From the NCBI GenBank assembly GCA_002914845.1, contig JXTC01000277.1:186001-250000 (forward strand): a DNA stretch of 64,000 bases, given 5' to 3'. Position numbers and translations under genes: made by a program. This document shows, in pieces, positions 12,186-25,011 of this stretch (positions are counted from its first letter, which is position 1; each line of letters opens with the position of its first letter). The notes beneath the pieces are model-generated. The model saw nothing but the letters and a program-made list of their open reading frames with translations. It ran no database searches and was not told where the DNA came from. The stretch comes from Trema orientale. Taxonomy: Eukaryota > Streptophyta > Magnoliopsida > Rosales > Cannabaceae.

Positions 12186-12943
12186 ATGAGCAATACCCAG
12201 ATGGTGAATTGCCTTTGTTGGCTCAAATATAAACATTATTTTAACGTAACAACTTCTTATTTCCTTTTTCTCTTGCTAATCTCTAGCTTCAGCCATAACA
12301 CAATTATCCCAACAATATCCATGGCTGAAGGTAAGTATTTAATTATGTGAATCCTAGCTAGCTAGCTAGCTAATTAATTTCCATATTCTTGCCAATACCT
12401 ATACTTTTTTTTCACTTTTCCCCCCTTTTGATTCTACAGGTAGAGCAATTTCAATGCTAATTGAGGCTGCCCAGGTAATTACCTAATAATATATATGGTA
12501 TAGTACTTAATTTGCTATCTATATGTTAAAAACGACAATAAAAATAACACATCTAATATTTTTTTTTTTATAAAATACAGAGAGGTGGTGGTTATATGGA
12601 AGAGGAGAGTAAAGTGGTGAGAGTAGTAGTGGGAATGAGACGAGGTCGTCAAATTGGGTCAAGGCCACCGAGGTGTGAGAGGCGGTGCAGCGCGTGCGGT
12701 CACTGCGAGGCAGTTCAAGTCCCAGTTGCCCCTCTAGTACTACACCACCAAAACGACAACAGAAGCAGAACTAGACATGACCAAAACGACATTAGCAGAT
12801 CAAGAAGAAGAAACCGCAGCAGTAGTATTTCTTCTAAGAATATTAATAATTTTAACGTGGCATATTCAAGAGGCGACGACCTCTCCAATTATAAGCCCAT
12901 GAGCTGGAAGTGCAAGTGCGGGGACTTTCTTTTCAATCCCTGA
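12186..12943 (+). CDS. EPFL2: EPIDERMAL PATTERNING FACTOR-like secreted peptide precursor, probably EPFL2
   Basis: Exons: 12186-12330, 12441-12475, 12581-12943; 180 residues. An in-frame TAG at 12177 supports the start at 12186; a second ATG at 12201 is an alternative. Residues about 24-36 are a hydrophobic signal-peptide core (TSYFLFLLLISSF), so the product is secretory. The C-terminal domain begins near residue 85 with IGSRPPRCERRC and ends WKCKCGDFLFNP. It has six cysteines (92, 96, 99, 102, 171, 173) and the conserved YKPMSWKC block. Between the cysteine clusters lies a long Arg/Ser/Asn-rich loop. EPFL peptides are apoplastic ligands of ERECTA-family receptor kinases, and EPFL2 acts in leaf-margin and ovule patterning in Arabidopsis. 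Family membership is clear from the cysteine pattern; the EPFL2 assignment rests on remembered similarity to EPFL2 rather than EPFL1/3 and is less certain. Confidence 0.88.
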
Positions 12944-13800
12944 CCTCATGATTTTGTTCATCATTTCCCTTTTTTTTTTTTCTTTTTTCATATTTGTTTT
13001 GGAAAAACAGGGATATGTATGTATATGTCTATCTATAAATATATGAGACTCCTTACTTAACTCTATGGATTGTATACTCTCTTTTTTTCTCAGTACCCTG
13101 TTTGTAGTATTTGGTATATATGATATTATTTTGGCTCTTGTATAGTTGGAATCTACTTTTAGTTTTTCTTTTTCTATTTAATAATTATTTTTTTGTGAAT
13201 TACTTGCCGTTGGAATATTACCTGTAAAATCTATTTATTCATGCTACGAATGCGTATATTTATATATGTTGTATATCCTATATTCCTATATTTAGAAAGT
13301 AATAATAAGGAACATAACGTGCGTATGATATATCAGCAATAAAGAACAATGCTACTGATTTTAGTTCTTATATCTTTTACTACAAACTTATTAGTACATG
13401 AGTATAGGACTGTAGGTTTAGTATAATCTGACATTAATAAAATTAATGGCACTCACTTGTATTGTGATTTGTGAAATGATAGTATAAGAACTCACATCCT
13501 AACCTACTCCAAACAAAAAAAAATAAAATAAAAAATCCTAACCCGTAGTTGATATTTCTTGAAAAATATTATAGGAGCCATATGCATTGCGTAAGCATAT
13601 TTTTTTGCCCATTTTTCCTTTACATTCAATTAGAGGGGTTATAAAATATAAACCAACTATTCTCTAGTATATATTTTAATTTTTAAGTTGACATGTTAAA
13701 ATATAATTGGACAAGTAGAAGAAAAAAGGAAAGGAAAAAAAAAAAAACTCCGCATATGAAATTAATTCTGAATCTTGGCGCTCTAAAATCATAATATTTA
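12944..13800. other. 3' flank of the EPFL gene
   Basis: AT-rich, probably the EPFL 3' UTR followed by intergenic sequence. No other feature is recognised. Confidence 0.35.
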
Positions 13801-13872
13801 TATTAGAAAAGAACAAAAGGCTATATTCAATGTTCATACGTATATATCTATACACATATATTTTAATAGATA

Positions 13873-14415
13873 TATATTCTAGATTAATTATATTTTTATA
13901 TTTTACATTTTGATTGTTTGTTCGATTTATATCTTATGTTTTGGTTATTATTAATATTAAGTTTCAAATTTAAAACTTATAACAAATTTATAACTCTTTT
14001 AGATTAGCCATCAATTTTGATTATTAAGTTTACTAAAATACCCTTTTAAACTTTAAAGATATATATTTTACTACTTAATTTAAATTTAAAACTAATCAAA
14101 ATTGATAGCTGTAAAAGAACAAATTAAGAAAAAATTTAAAAATGCAAAAAACTATAAAAATTAAATACCGATAATAAATTTTTTTTATCAATTTTATGTA
14201 AGTTTTAAATTTAATTTAGTTTTAAATATATATTTAAACATTTAAGGATATTTTGGATAATATAATGATCAAAATTAGTATTTGATTTAGAGAATATATA
14301 AAATTATTACAAATTCTAAATTTAAAAGTTAATATTAATAATAATTAAAATATAAAATATAAACTGAATAAATAATTAAAATATAAGGTATAAAAATATA
14401 ATTATCCTGTATTCA
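13873..14415. mobile_element. Long-TIR foldback MITE (MULE-like)
   Basis: The first and last ~125 bases are inverted copies of each other. Examples are 'AATTATATTTTTATA' at the left and 'TATAAAAATATAATT' at the right, and 'ATTATTAATATTAA' at the left against 'TTAATATTAATAAT' at the right. 'TATTCAATGT' occurs outside both ends (near 13826 and 14410) and may be a remnant of a target duplication, although the left copy is about 40 bases from the arm. There is no coding capacity. Confidence 0.55.
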
Positions 14416-15021
14416 ATGTACATGAAAAAAGTTTTTAAGATACGCGTACTTATGATTCTAAATTTTTTTTGGCTCTGGACTTTTGATTCTAATTCATTGT
14501 TGCTTGTTTTCTTTTGGGTTAGATTTTTTCGTGCTTTCCCTTTCTTCTGTGGAATTTATTGATTTGGGTAGTGATGTTAGTCCTGATGGAAAGTGACGAC
14601 ATGGAGTAAGATAATAAATGAATGAGATGATTTATTACACATCAAATCAAAGAGAAAGCAGTATATATATATATATATATATATATTTGTCAGACAGTTC
14701 TGCTTTCGTATCTTACAAGATATGTGCAATAGCAATATCAACAGTTTACAGAAAGCCTGCCCTTATTTTAGACACTGCCCACCTCGAAGGGATCAAAACA
14801 TTTAAAGGTTTAACACCACCCCAAGTCCTAACATGATGACCAAAACCTTTTTTTTCCCCTCAATATCTAACTTATGTCGTAATCCCCAAATGATGATAAA
14901 TGATCATAAAATTTTATGTTGTCAATATTCAATAACTCTAAACTAAAGTTAGGTATCTCCGATGCACATGATAAATGTTGCTAATACTAAATTTGAGCAT
15001 TTAGTTAAAAGGATAGTCCTA
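14416..15021. other. Intergenic, with a TA microsatellite
   Basis: A (TA)n run lies at about 14662-14686. The open frame at 14618-14836 passes through this run and is not supported. Confidence 0.4.
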
Positions 15022-15024
15022 TAA

Positions 15025-15295
15025 GATTATTTCTAATGCATTATGCTAAAAAATAGTACATTAATGCTAAATTTTGCACGATATGTCAAATTTAACATAC
15101 ACTTTTTGAATTTTATTCTAATGCATATATGCTAGAAATGTTATTTTATATTTTAAATATTAACTTCATATATAAAATAATTTTTTTCTACTATATAATT
15201 TTTTTATTTTTTTATTTAATTATTAATCATAAAAATTAACTTTATCTACCAATTTAGAACTACACATATTCTATTAGCAAATTAGTCAATGCAAA

Positions 15296-15326
<31 letters not shown>

Positions 15327-15648
15327 ACATTCTCTTATTAATTATAATTGATTATAATTTAGTAAGGGTAAACTTGTAAATAAAATTTAATGAAAAAAAT
15401 AAATACACATATTAAATTTTGATAATATTGTGAAACACATGAATATTTTATATATAAAATAGTGGCGATGTTGTAAATAACAACACATGCTAAAATTTAG
15501 CATATACTATATTTTAGACTATATTTGACAAAATAAATAGCACATGGTAAAAACTATGCCAAATATAGCACACCATTGGAGAGCTATTTTTCATCCAAAT
15601 GTTAAAATTTAGTATTAGCATGATATTTAGCATGTCCGTTGGAGATGC
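15025..15648 (+). mobile_element. PIF/Harbinger-like MITE, copy B
   Basis: The left end is GATTATTTCTAATG and the right end CGTTGGAGATGC. Each is flanked by TAA (15022-15024 and 15649-15651), the 3-bp target site typical of PIF/Harbinger elements. The interior contains family words shared with copies A and C. An (AAAT)n microsatellite has expanded inside at about 15290-15327. The element abuts copy C directly, sharing the TAA. Confidence 0.6.
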
Positions 15649-15651
15649 TAA

Positions 15652-16337
15652 GACCATCTCCAATGTAGTCATGCTAAAAAAGATGTGTTAAATTTGAATT
15701 TAGCATGATATGTTAAATTTAGCACATACTTTTTATATTTTACTCCGATGTATATATGATAAAAAAAAAACTATTTTATATTTAAGTTTTTTTTTATTTA
15801 CAAAATACATATTTTCTATTATGAAATCTTCTTCTTTTGTCATCCAATTGTTAATCATAAAAACTTTGTTACACTCATCAAGTTTTTGAATAATATTCTT
15901 TATTTTCTAAAATATGTGAGCAACAAAGTAGTGAATGAGAGTTCTAATTTATAGAAATTTAGTGAAGATAAAATTATAAATAAAATTTAGATTAAAGAAA
16001 AAAAAACTATCAACTTTGGCCACATTGTGAAATGTGTAAATATTTTAGATTTCAAAATAATAGTTGTAAATTTTAATCATGCTATAATGCAAAAATCGTA
16101 AATTCAAATAAATGTTAGTGGCAATATTGTAAATTTAAACACGATTTACAATGACAATATTGTAAATTTACACACATGCTAAAATTTGACATATACTATT
16201 CTTAATGTTATATTTAATACATGCTAAAAATTATATCAAATATGACATATCATTGGAGATGCATTTTTTGAAGAATGCAAAAAAGTATGTTAAATATAAT
16301 ATTGACATGACTTATAGCACTCCCATTGGAGATGCTC
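15652..16337 (+). mobile_element. PIF/Harbinger-like MITE, copy C
   Basis: This is the best-preserved copy. It has terminal inverted repeats GACCATCTCCAATG and CATTGGAGATGCTC, flanked on both sides by TAA (15649-15651, 16338-16340). Its orientation matches copy B. It is non-coding. Confidence 0.7.
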
Positions 16338-16340
16338 TAA

Positions 16341-17050
16341 TAATGTGTTGTATTTGGTCTAGTTTTAGTATGTATTATTTATTATGCCAAATATACCACA
16401 AAGAATAGCGTATACTAAATTTTAACATATGATGTTATTTACAATATTGTCAGTATTTTAAATATAAAATATTTTTATATTTTACAATAGAGTGAAATGT
16501 AAAAAAATAATCTGAAGTTTAAATGTTCTGCAATTTAAATTCTGAAGTTTAGACTCTACAAATTAATACATTGAGATTAAGAATTTCTAAAAATTAATAT
16601 CCTGGAGTGACTTTTTGACCAATTTTAGTAACAAAAAAAAAATAATATACTATAGTAAAACTGAATTAGTCCTTATTATTCTCCTTAATTTTGAAGATAT
16701 TATTATCTTTTACGAGTTAAAGTTATTCAAACCGTCAACATATGGTATTAATTTTTAAAAATTCTTAATTTCAGGTATTATTTTGCAGCATTCAAATTTT
16801 AGAATTTAAATTGTAAAACACTCAAATCTCATGGTACTTTTTTTTACAGTTTAACTTTTTACAATATTTAAAATTCAATGTATCTATATATGTTTTTTCA
16901 TTAAATTTTATTTACAAATTTATCTTTACTAAAGTACATTCATTTAGAATTAATAGGAGAATAATTTTTTTTGGATAATACCCTTTTTTTATTTTTCTTA
17001 GTTTCTTAATTTCTCTTTGTGGTCATAATTTAAATGTATGGTTATTATTC
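16341..17050 (-). mobile_element. PIF/Harbinger-like MITE, copy D, inverted and interrupted
   Basis: Read on the minus strand, blocks around 16408-16489 and 16880-16960 match copy B in order, for example 'ATTTTATTTACAA' and 'TTATTTACAATATTG'. The element therefore lies in inverted orientation directly after copy C. It is split by the foldback element at 16490-16856. Its outer end is approximate. Confidence 0.5.
16490..16856. mobile_element. MULE-type foldback MITE nested in copy D
   Basis: The arms are long imperfect inverted repeats: GAGTGAAATGTAAAAAAATA at the left and, on the minus strand, AGTTAAACTGTAAAAAAAAG at the right. Further in, both arms share 'CAATTTAAATTCT' and 'TTAAGAATTT'. A perfect 10-bp direct duplication TTTTACAATA flanks the element (16480-16489 and 16857-16866). 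A 9-11 bp duplication is the signature of Mutator-like elements. The insertion post-dates copy D. Confidence 0.8.
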
Positions 17051-18388
17051 GTTCATCAGGTTAGTGTCATCGTCTTGTCCTGAAACACTCCTTACACGAA
17101 CATGCTAAAAAAAGCCAAGCTTACGTTGAAAAAAATGAATCGGGCATATTTGGCTTATTTATTTCCAGAAAAGTTATTTTTTAAAAAAGAAGTAAACTAT
17201 GTATAGTATTTTCTTGTTGAAAATGACGAAATCATATTTAATACATATTATTATAGCACCATATCAAACAAAATCTAAGAGCAGCTGGTGTAACATAAAT
17301 GGTTCCAACTTAATGGTACTACTATTATAGCACTTCTCCGATTGCAAAAGAGAAATTCAAGATTCCATGCATCATCATTGCATGGTTTCTCATTCTTTCA
17401 TTCATTCATTGCACTGATTTCCAATTGATATGATTATTTAATCTGGAGCACTTACTTGTATTAAAAATTCTAGCAAGCAAAAGGGGTTAGGAAAATATAC
17501 TAGTATAGTTGACACTTGAAATAATAAAAAAAAAAGTCCTTTCTACGAATTTTTTTTAAGCAAGAGTGTAAACTGTAGAGTAACAATCACAAATTTCCGA
17601 TACTCGTGCCTAAGTTATCTTTCATTGAGCATATATTGTGGATTTACTCTCCTTTTTTCTTCAAATTTTACCTTATTCTATATCAGACAAGGACGAGTAC
17701 TGATCAGTCTAGGCCTTTACTGTGTATTAAGGTGTGTACCGATTAAGTTGGGCACCTCACAAGCCTATTCGTGAATATATTCCCCCAACCATTTTTTAAA
17801 ACAAAAGTAGCATAACCAGTCTTTATTTTACAGACTTTGATAGCGTAATGCATCACTTGATAATTTTTTTTTATGAATTCTAGCCTAGGAAGAGACGCAA
17901 TACCAAAATTATTTTATTTTATTTTTATTAAGGTTCATTCCCAAAACAATACTAACTTTTTATTTGCTACAATACAGGCCTACAGCCCATGGCCAAGCCA
18001 TACTACATTATCAACCGTCTTCACAGTTGTTGTGATGTAGGATTCATTTAAGAGGAAAAGGCCTTTGCCTTTACGCTTTAACTTGTTCGTGATACTAGCT
18101 ATGATAATAACAATAATGATAAGCACTAGAGCCTGCTGGCATCAACTTCTTCAAGAAGCACGGGGATCCAGTTATGCGTTACAAGAGGAATCAGAGACCT
18201 TTTATTATCAGTAAAAGCGAATGCTTGAATTTCATTGTTGAAGTTCATAATTCAGTTGAAACATTACACTAAAGGAATCAGTTTGTGAAACAGTCAGATA
18301 GACCTAGAAACCAAACTAACATTGGATTATAATACTTCATGAGCCACACACCAAACCAAAGTCGACCAAGTATGGACTAATACCATAG
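17051..18388. other. Intergenic and 3' UTR of the KH-domain gene
   Basis: No gene is seen. The part nearest 18388 is probably the 3' UTR of the minus-strand KH gene. The rest is AT-rich and unassigned. Confidence 0.35.
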
Positions 18389-21300
18389 TTAATGAGGCGC
18401 AGCATACATCTGGCTTGAATCATACTGAGCATAACCAGGCTGAGGTGATACCGTTTTTCCGTAACCAACTGAAGTACTTGGTTGAACACCATATGCACCA
18501 GATTGTTGGACTGTCTGATCATAACTTTGCTGAGTTTGTGCAGGTTGAGCGGCATAACCTGCCTGTGCGGTTGTTGGTGCACCATAAGCTGATGCAGGTG
18601 CAGCAGTCCCGTATCCAGGATCTTGATGCCCTTGATACCCATAACCTGCAGAGTTTGGAGCTGACTGCTCAGGATAACCTTGCTGCGAGGTAGGGTATTG
18701 CCCATACCCTGCAGTAGGAGCAACTTGTGTGTAGGCAGCAGATTGCTGCGAACCCGGCTGGCCGTAACTTGCAACTGGCTGGCCTCCTTGCTGTGGATAG
18801 CCAGAGCCAGATGCAGGTTGCGGCTGGCTATAGCCGTCAGCAGCTGGAGCAGACCCGTACGAGGGATATGCCTGCTGGGTCTGTCCACTGGAAGCACATG
18901 GATATGGCTGTTGGGGTGGCACACTCTGACCATATGATTGGGCCTGTGCAGAACCTTGATAAGGCACTTCACCAGGCTGACTAGGCCTGGGAGGGCCATA
19001 AGACTGGGGAGGTGGACCCTGAGATGGCACGCCATATGATGGTTTCCCGTACTGCTGTTGCTGACCATAACCTGTCGGTGCGCCACCATGTGGATATACT
19101 TGCTGAGAACTCCCGTAGGGATGCTGTGTTGGAGCATGATCATCGTACCCATGACCATAGCTTTGTTGAGGATGTGCTGACTGAGAGTAAGGCGCCGGTT
19201 GCCCATAATCTGGACCATGCGGCTGTCCGTAATTGTAATTTGCTTGGGATTGTGGCGGCCCCATTGCAGCATTTGGAGATGGGCCAGGAGCATGTAGAGG
19301 AATTGAAGCAGAATGTGGGGCAGACCCTGGTGTAGTATCTGATAAATGGCCCTTTTGTCCACTGTAGTAGTCATAACCGCCACCATGCCCCTGCATACTA
19401 GGTGGCGGTCTTTGCTCCCAACCAGAACTGTACCCACTTCTAGGGCCCATTTGTTGAGAATAGCCTCCATATGAAGGTGGATAATGTGGATTGTGAGATT
19501 GATATGGCCCTCGCTGCTGATAATCATATGAGGTTGGGTGGGCCATATGAGAACCTCGAGGACCCCATTGAGGTCCAGGGGGACCACGGGGTCGATAGCC
19601 CTGTTGGTTAAAACCACTCGAGAGAGATGATGGCCTCACAGTCTATTCAAAATCAAAAAAAAAAAAAAAAAACAAAATAGTCACATAATATGAACAACTT
19701 TTTCATAGTTACATAAATAAATAAAAATCAAATGGCAAAAGAGGAATGTTGAAATCAATGTTTAAATTGGGTGACCACATCTAGCGTTAAATTTTGAGGG
19801 TGTCTCCTCCAAATCATCATATACTGAAATTAGGACGCAGAACAAATGTAACTTTCACACAAGAAGCCATGTTAAATTACCATATACCAACTCTAATAGA
19901 TACAAAGAAAGTAAAGAAATAATATCTAAAATACGCAAAAAAATTCAACGTGTAGAAACATCACCAAATAGCAAACTTTAGAATTTACACCTCTACAATT
20001 AAATCCATAAGAAACTGGTCTGTCTTTCAAGATGTTTCCCTTCTCAAGCAACAATATCACAGAATAAAGCTTAATACCAAACCTAATCTTCATCATGTTT
20101 TCAATCCATCTACTATCCAGAGACTAAATTCACTCAACCATTGATTTCCGAGATACTATATCAAGCAACTTAGATGGGCAAAATTATCACAGACAAACAT
20201 TTAGAGGTTTTTATAATCCTCCACATAATCTGAAAAGAGGCTGAAGCGATATCATTAGTACTAGTTTCACTGTGAAGTTTGACATTCCACAAAAATGAAA
20301 CATAAAGGATTTATATTCGAAATGAAAGAAAAACCAAAATGATCTTGCAACAAGGCACATTCAGAATCTGTCATAAAGATTTTCCAAAGCTTAATGGTAG
20401 CGACCAAAATTCCTCATTCACGATCACTAATTGGGATAATACATTGAGCAATAACCAAGCAACTGAAGAAACACAACCAAAGACGATGATTAAGACTATC
20501 CAAGAAAGAAAGCAATGATTATTCAGGAACCTAGACTCAAGATTTTCCACGTAAAACTTAAATATCAAGTTCTCCTAGATGCTTCGGCACAGCATCATAC
20601 AAAATTTCCAAATACTGACCCCAAGCATATTTTCAATATATTTTCTTTAACGGGATTCCAGACACATTTCATGCACAAATCTTGGGAGTTCTTATCAGCT
20701 CTATGGTTAATATATAGTCTTACTGAATTATGATTTTTAACTTTCAGGTCTCAAAGCAGTCTTACCAACTATTAACATCCTGCAATCGCGAGATTAAATG
20801 CCAGATACCTTTCTTCAGAGGACCAGAGTGAAGAGAGGTTGTCTATTGCTACACCAACAAAGCAAAGCTGGCCCCATGGAAAAGGCAATAGCCCAATCTG
20901 CAGTTTTAAAGCCATCCAATTCGAAATTGGCACCTTAAACATAAAAAAATCATGGAAACCGACATCTTGGATTGAATATATTATCTTCCTAACAGCATTC
21001 AAGAGACCTTGGCATGGATGTATCATCAATATTACACTCTCATCATATGTTTAGAGAAACAAGCTCCATCTCCCACGGTATAATTATGAAACAAATCTTC
21101 CTCAAATTGGAGGGGTGACAAAGGACAAAATGACAGTATTTCAAAGCAAATCATTTCATGACCATATAAGCTGCTTTCCAAATGTAAATCATACAGAAGT
21201 GCTGCTCAACCAAACCAGTATAGGGATTTCTTCAAAGCAAGAACGGGCATTATTGGATCTAATTAACAAAATATATACCCACTGAACACTACACTTCACA

Positions 21301-23947
21301 ATAATTTTCTACGGATATTTGACTTTAGGAACAGTCTAAACAAGATTAGAATGCTCTGTACATGCATTTGTAGCCCAGGAAAAAATAAAATATCCTCCTA
21401 CCAACGATCAAATCTCTAATCAAATATCCTAAAGACACCATATCAGGAAAGTAGCAGGTATCCAGATATCAACATGTTGCTATATCGTAAGAATATTAAA
21501 ATCACGAACACCAAAAAGTCACTATAATGACATCAACATGAGATTCATTATTCTGTAATTTCACATGATGCACATGTGGAGAAAAAGATATTATACACAA
21601 GTGACAAACTGGAGCAGAATATAAATCACTAGACAGGTGTTTGGCAATTCATGTCTTGTATGGGGTGAAGGAACACATAATTAGATACATAGAACTTCAT
21701 CAGTAACAATACAACAATGAGGAAAATTATGTGAGGCTTTCTAATAATCCCCAAGTACATGTTGAACATAACGAACCCAAAGTTATTGTTCTTGTTTTTC
21801 AATTAGAAGAGCATATACAATAATATCATACTGGAAAAGCATATCAATGTAAGAATAATAACCAGAATAAAGCAACAACAGCGCAGACACCAACTAACAA
21901 TTTCGTTGAGAAAAGATCATAAGGTCAATAGCTAACCTGATTCATAACATCCTTTATCATTTCTCTAGCAATTTCAATTTGCCTTTTGTCACCCGTCACA
22001 CGTACAGTCCTTTCCTTAGACTCATCCCCGTCTGGAAGATGTTGGGGTATCAACTAAAAAGGGGAAAAACAAGGTCAATATACAAGATTAAATAGGAAAT
22101 ATATCCCTTCCAAATTCCAGGCAAGGCATACAATATCAACTACCTGGATACGTGCCCCTGATCTAGTCTGCAGACCTTTAATAGTCTCCCCACCTCTGCC
22201 TATGATTAAACCAACCTGACCCAGAAACTTGAAGCTTTAGTAAAGCAACATTGACAAAACATGCTCAGAAACAAACATTATAGCACATTGTACCTTCTCA
22301 TTGGGAACTTGTATCTGAATTTGTTCTGTGGCTGAAGCAGCCTGTGAATTAGCAAGGCCTCTTGCTACAAGGGAAGGAGAACCCCCAGCATCAGCCTGTA
22401 AAAAAAATACAACGGCTGAGAATATATACCAAACAAAAAATAGTAAAACTTAAATTGGGGAATTACAGGGAAGCCGGTAGAGTGGAAAAAGGGAGACCAA
22501 GCTGGATTTGGAACAGAGGAAGAATAACGAACCTCTGCAATTACAGCGCTGATAAGCTTCTCAGCCTTATTTATGTTGTCCAAAGTTCCAATGATCTCCA
22601 CAGGCCTTGTTGTGGAATATGGATCTGCATCTACATCTCTTGTAATTTGAATTTTTGCTCCTGAATTGTATTGGAGGTACCTAATAGTATCCCCAGCTTT
22701 TCCAATAAGAACCCCAACCTGCAAGAATAATTTTACGACATATCAATAAACAACAACACTCTTACCACAAAAGCTGCCAAGAAAATGACAAACAAGAACA
22801 TGGATATCCACAGGTGACTGTTAAGGTTTCTTCTATCCTCAGCGGTTTCTTGCTTGTATAAAACAATCTATTTCAGATTACAACAGTAGTTCATGTAGCA
22901 ACGTGTATTATCTTAAAAAACATCAATGACTAACTTTCCAGTGCAACATAAAAGTCCTCACATTCCTCATGTCATCAAATAAAACCACCTAGAATAATTT
23001 GAGCACGGTAAAAACTCTTCTCTGTCATTGTTGAAGTTATTTTGAAGGCATATTTACTAATCCGTAATAAAAAGAAACATAAAAGGAAAGCATTTGGAAA
23101 GGAATGAGAAGGAATAAAGCATTCAGTTATCCCTTCCCAATTTCACTAACTAAGTGAGAGCATTAAAACTTGTGTCATGAATGTAAAAGAAAATGCAAAA
23201 AGGGATGGGAAAGGAAAACACCTCCATTAGTTTCCATTTCCAATACCAATTGGTAAACATGGTCTAAAATATAAATCACCACTGCCCTGATCACTAATTT
23301 ATAGTTATCACGGCATCATCTATAAGCTTGCAAGGGGCTTTAATAAGAAAGCTAGTTTGTCGAATACAACGAGCAATGCACAACCTAAGCATTCATGTGA
23401 TGAAACTAGGCAGCAAGAAAGCAAACCTTATTATTAGGAACCTCCATCCTGCGTGAAATTGTCTCATTGTCCGAATTGAGTTGCTGTTGCTCCTTAGAAG
23501 AATCGTCTCCCTGCTGCTGATGATCCTCTGAAGAGGGTTCTTGAGTCTCCTCTTTAGAGGATTCCTCGGCTCCGTCCACATTCTTACTAGACAGCTGTTG
23601 ACCGTCCGCAGATGGCTTCTCGACGCTTTCTTCTTCGGTAGCTTCCTCAGATGGAGGTTGAGCTTCCTCCGGTCGACCACTCCCCGAAATCGGCTGATCA
23701 TCAACCTCCTTTGCAGGTTCATCTTCCTTCTCCTCCTCTTGATGCCCATTTTCACTAGCTGCCACAATCAAATTAGAAGTGTTCCCAATCAATTTCTCAT
23801 CTAGTAGTAGTAGAATCACAAAAAGGAAAATATCCCATTAACCAAATAGAGCAACGCGTTTGTACCACCCACTAGATGGTATAACCAATACTACGAAATG
23901 GGTATCCTACAAAATCATATAAAAAACCCTAGAACAAGAACAAGAAA

Positions 23948-23983
<36 letters not shown>

Positions 23984-24225
23984 ATGTAGCAGACAAGTAC
24001 CACCATACCTGAAACATCAGGTTTGTCATCAAGTCGAGGCCGCTTCGGCTCGGCTTCGTCGCCATCGGCTTCACCGGCCTCGTCGAGCTCGGCATTCGAG
24101 TCCGGCAGCTCGTCGGAGGTCGGCTCAGGCTGTCCTGGGGCCTGGGGTTCCAAATCTTCGAGCTTCCGCTTGTGATCCAATGGCGCAGGGCTGGTCCCGG
24201 CCGCTGCAACTTCCTCCTCCGCCAT
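18389..24225 (-). CDS. KH-domain RNA-binding protein with a prion-like Q/Y/G/P-rich tail (FUBP-like), seven exons
   Basis: Exons in coding order: 24225-24009, 23758-23427, 22718-22533, 22395-22294, 22215-22144, 22053-21937, 19642-18389; about 759 residues. The N-terminal ~175 residues are acidic and Glu/Ser/Gln-rich, with a KRPRLDDK nuclear-localisation-like motif near 62. KH1 spans about 176-245 with its GxxG loop as GKAG; KH2 spans about 276-340 with GRGG. The last exon encodes about 417 residues of YGQ, PQQ and GYP repeats, a low-complexity tail of prion-like composition. The layout resembles Arabidopsis At4g10070 and At1g33680 and animal far-upstream-element-binding proteins. Binding of single-stranded RNA or DNA is inferred from the KH domains; the targets are unknown. 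Intron 6 is 2.3 kb and no gene is seen in it. The start is the first ATG that opens the exon-1 frame (MAEEEVAAAG). Confidence 0.9.
23941..23984. repeat. (GAAA)n microsatellite in intron 1 of the KH gene
   Basis: About ten GAAA units lie just downstream of exon 1 (minus strand), close to the donor at 24008. The run is likely to vary in length between individuals. Confidence 0.9.
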
Positions 24226-24307
24226 GAGCAACGCTAGCTAAGCAATATCCCCAAAACCCTAATAAGACACCAAGAAGAAGATAAAGTGTCCGTGACACAG
24301 GGTTCGA

Positions 24308-24308
24308 G

Positions 24309-24342
<34 letters not shown>
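24308..24342. repeat. (GA)n microsatellite in the 5' leader of the KH gene
   Basis: The run reads CT on the coding strand and lies about 85-115 bases before the start codon, so probably in the 5' UTR or core promoter. CT-rich leaders are common at plant housekeeping genes. Confidence 0.85.
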
Positions 24343-24346
<4 letters not shown>

Positions 24347-24527
24347 GGATTACGGACTGGGCGGGTGGAGGAGATGTAACGCAATTTATATATAGAGCTG
24401 TGGCCCCATCAGATATTTTTTCTTGGTTGTGTGATAGATCTTTTTAGGGTTTGGTTGTAGCTGGGCCGAGTTGGGCTTTGATGGGCCAACGGGTCCTCTG
24501 ATAGTTGGATGTTTGAGATCTGGCTTC

Positions 24528-24965
24528 GGGAAAAGTTCATGAATACCCATTTTTCAAAACCATATTTCCATAAATACCCGTTTTTTATTTTTATTTCATG
24601 AATACCAGTTTTGTTAGAAACATATGAAATATATACTGTGGTATACATTTTATACATCAAGTGTATATTGTGGTACACATTTCATGAATAAAAATTATAC
24701 TAAAAATTGACACGCATTTCAAAATATATACCACATGTCAAATTTATAATGAAATATGTAAACTATGGTAAATATTTATATTGTAAAAGTGTACCATTCA
24801 TATTTTATATATGAAATGTGTACCGCATGAATAAAAATTTACATTGTATATGTATACTACTCATATTTTGTATATGAAATGTGTACCATAAAAACGGATA
24901 TTTTTGAAATAAAAATTAAAAACGGGTATTTATGAAAATAAGTTATAAAAATAGGTACTGGGTGC
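24528..24965. mobile_element. Foldback MITE upstream of the KH gene
   Basis: The left arm has 'CATAAATACCCGTTTTT' and the right arm 'AAAAACGGGTATTTATG', which is its exact inverse. Further pairs surround these. The centre is built of words such as 'ATGAAATGTGTACC' repeated several times. It is non-coding. The ends are approximate and no target duplication was established. Confidence 0.6.
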
Positions 24966-25011
24966 AAATTTTTTTTTGGGTTCACATCTCCTTTAGAGTA
25001 TTTATAAGATA

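Noticed and set aside
12355-12372. Repeated GCTA words in EPFL intron 1 (and at 63859-63872)
   Set aside because: Short AGCT-type simple repeats. They are self-complementary but too short and too common to be called regulatory.
18337-19617. A second long open frame (about 426 codons) on the minus strand overlapping the last KH exon
   Set aside because: It is another frame of the same repetitive Q/Y/G/P-coding exon, where the repeated codons contain no stops in either frame. It has no start context or conserved domain, and the KH frame joins the upstream exons properly.
19643-21936. Possible gene inside the 2.3-kb KH intron (frames at 20371-21054)
   Set aside because: The frames overlap on opposite strands, lack motifs and have no splice-supported extension.
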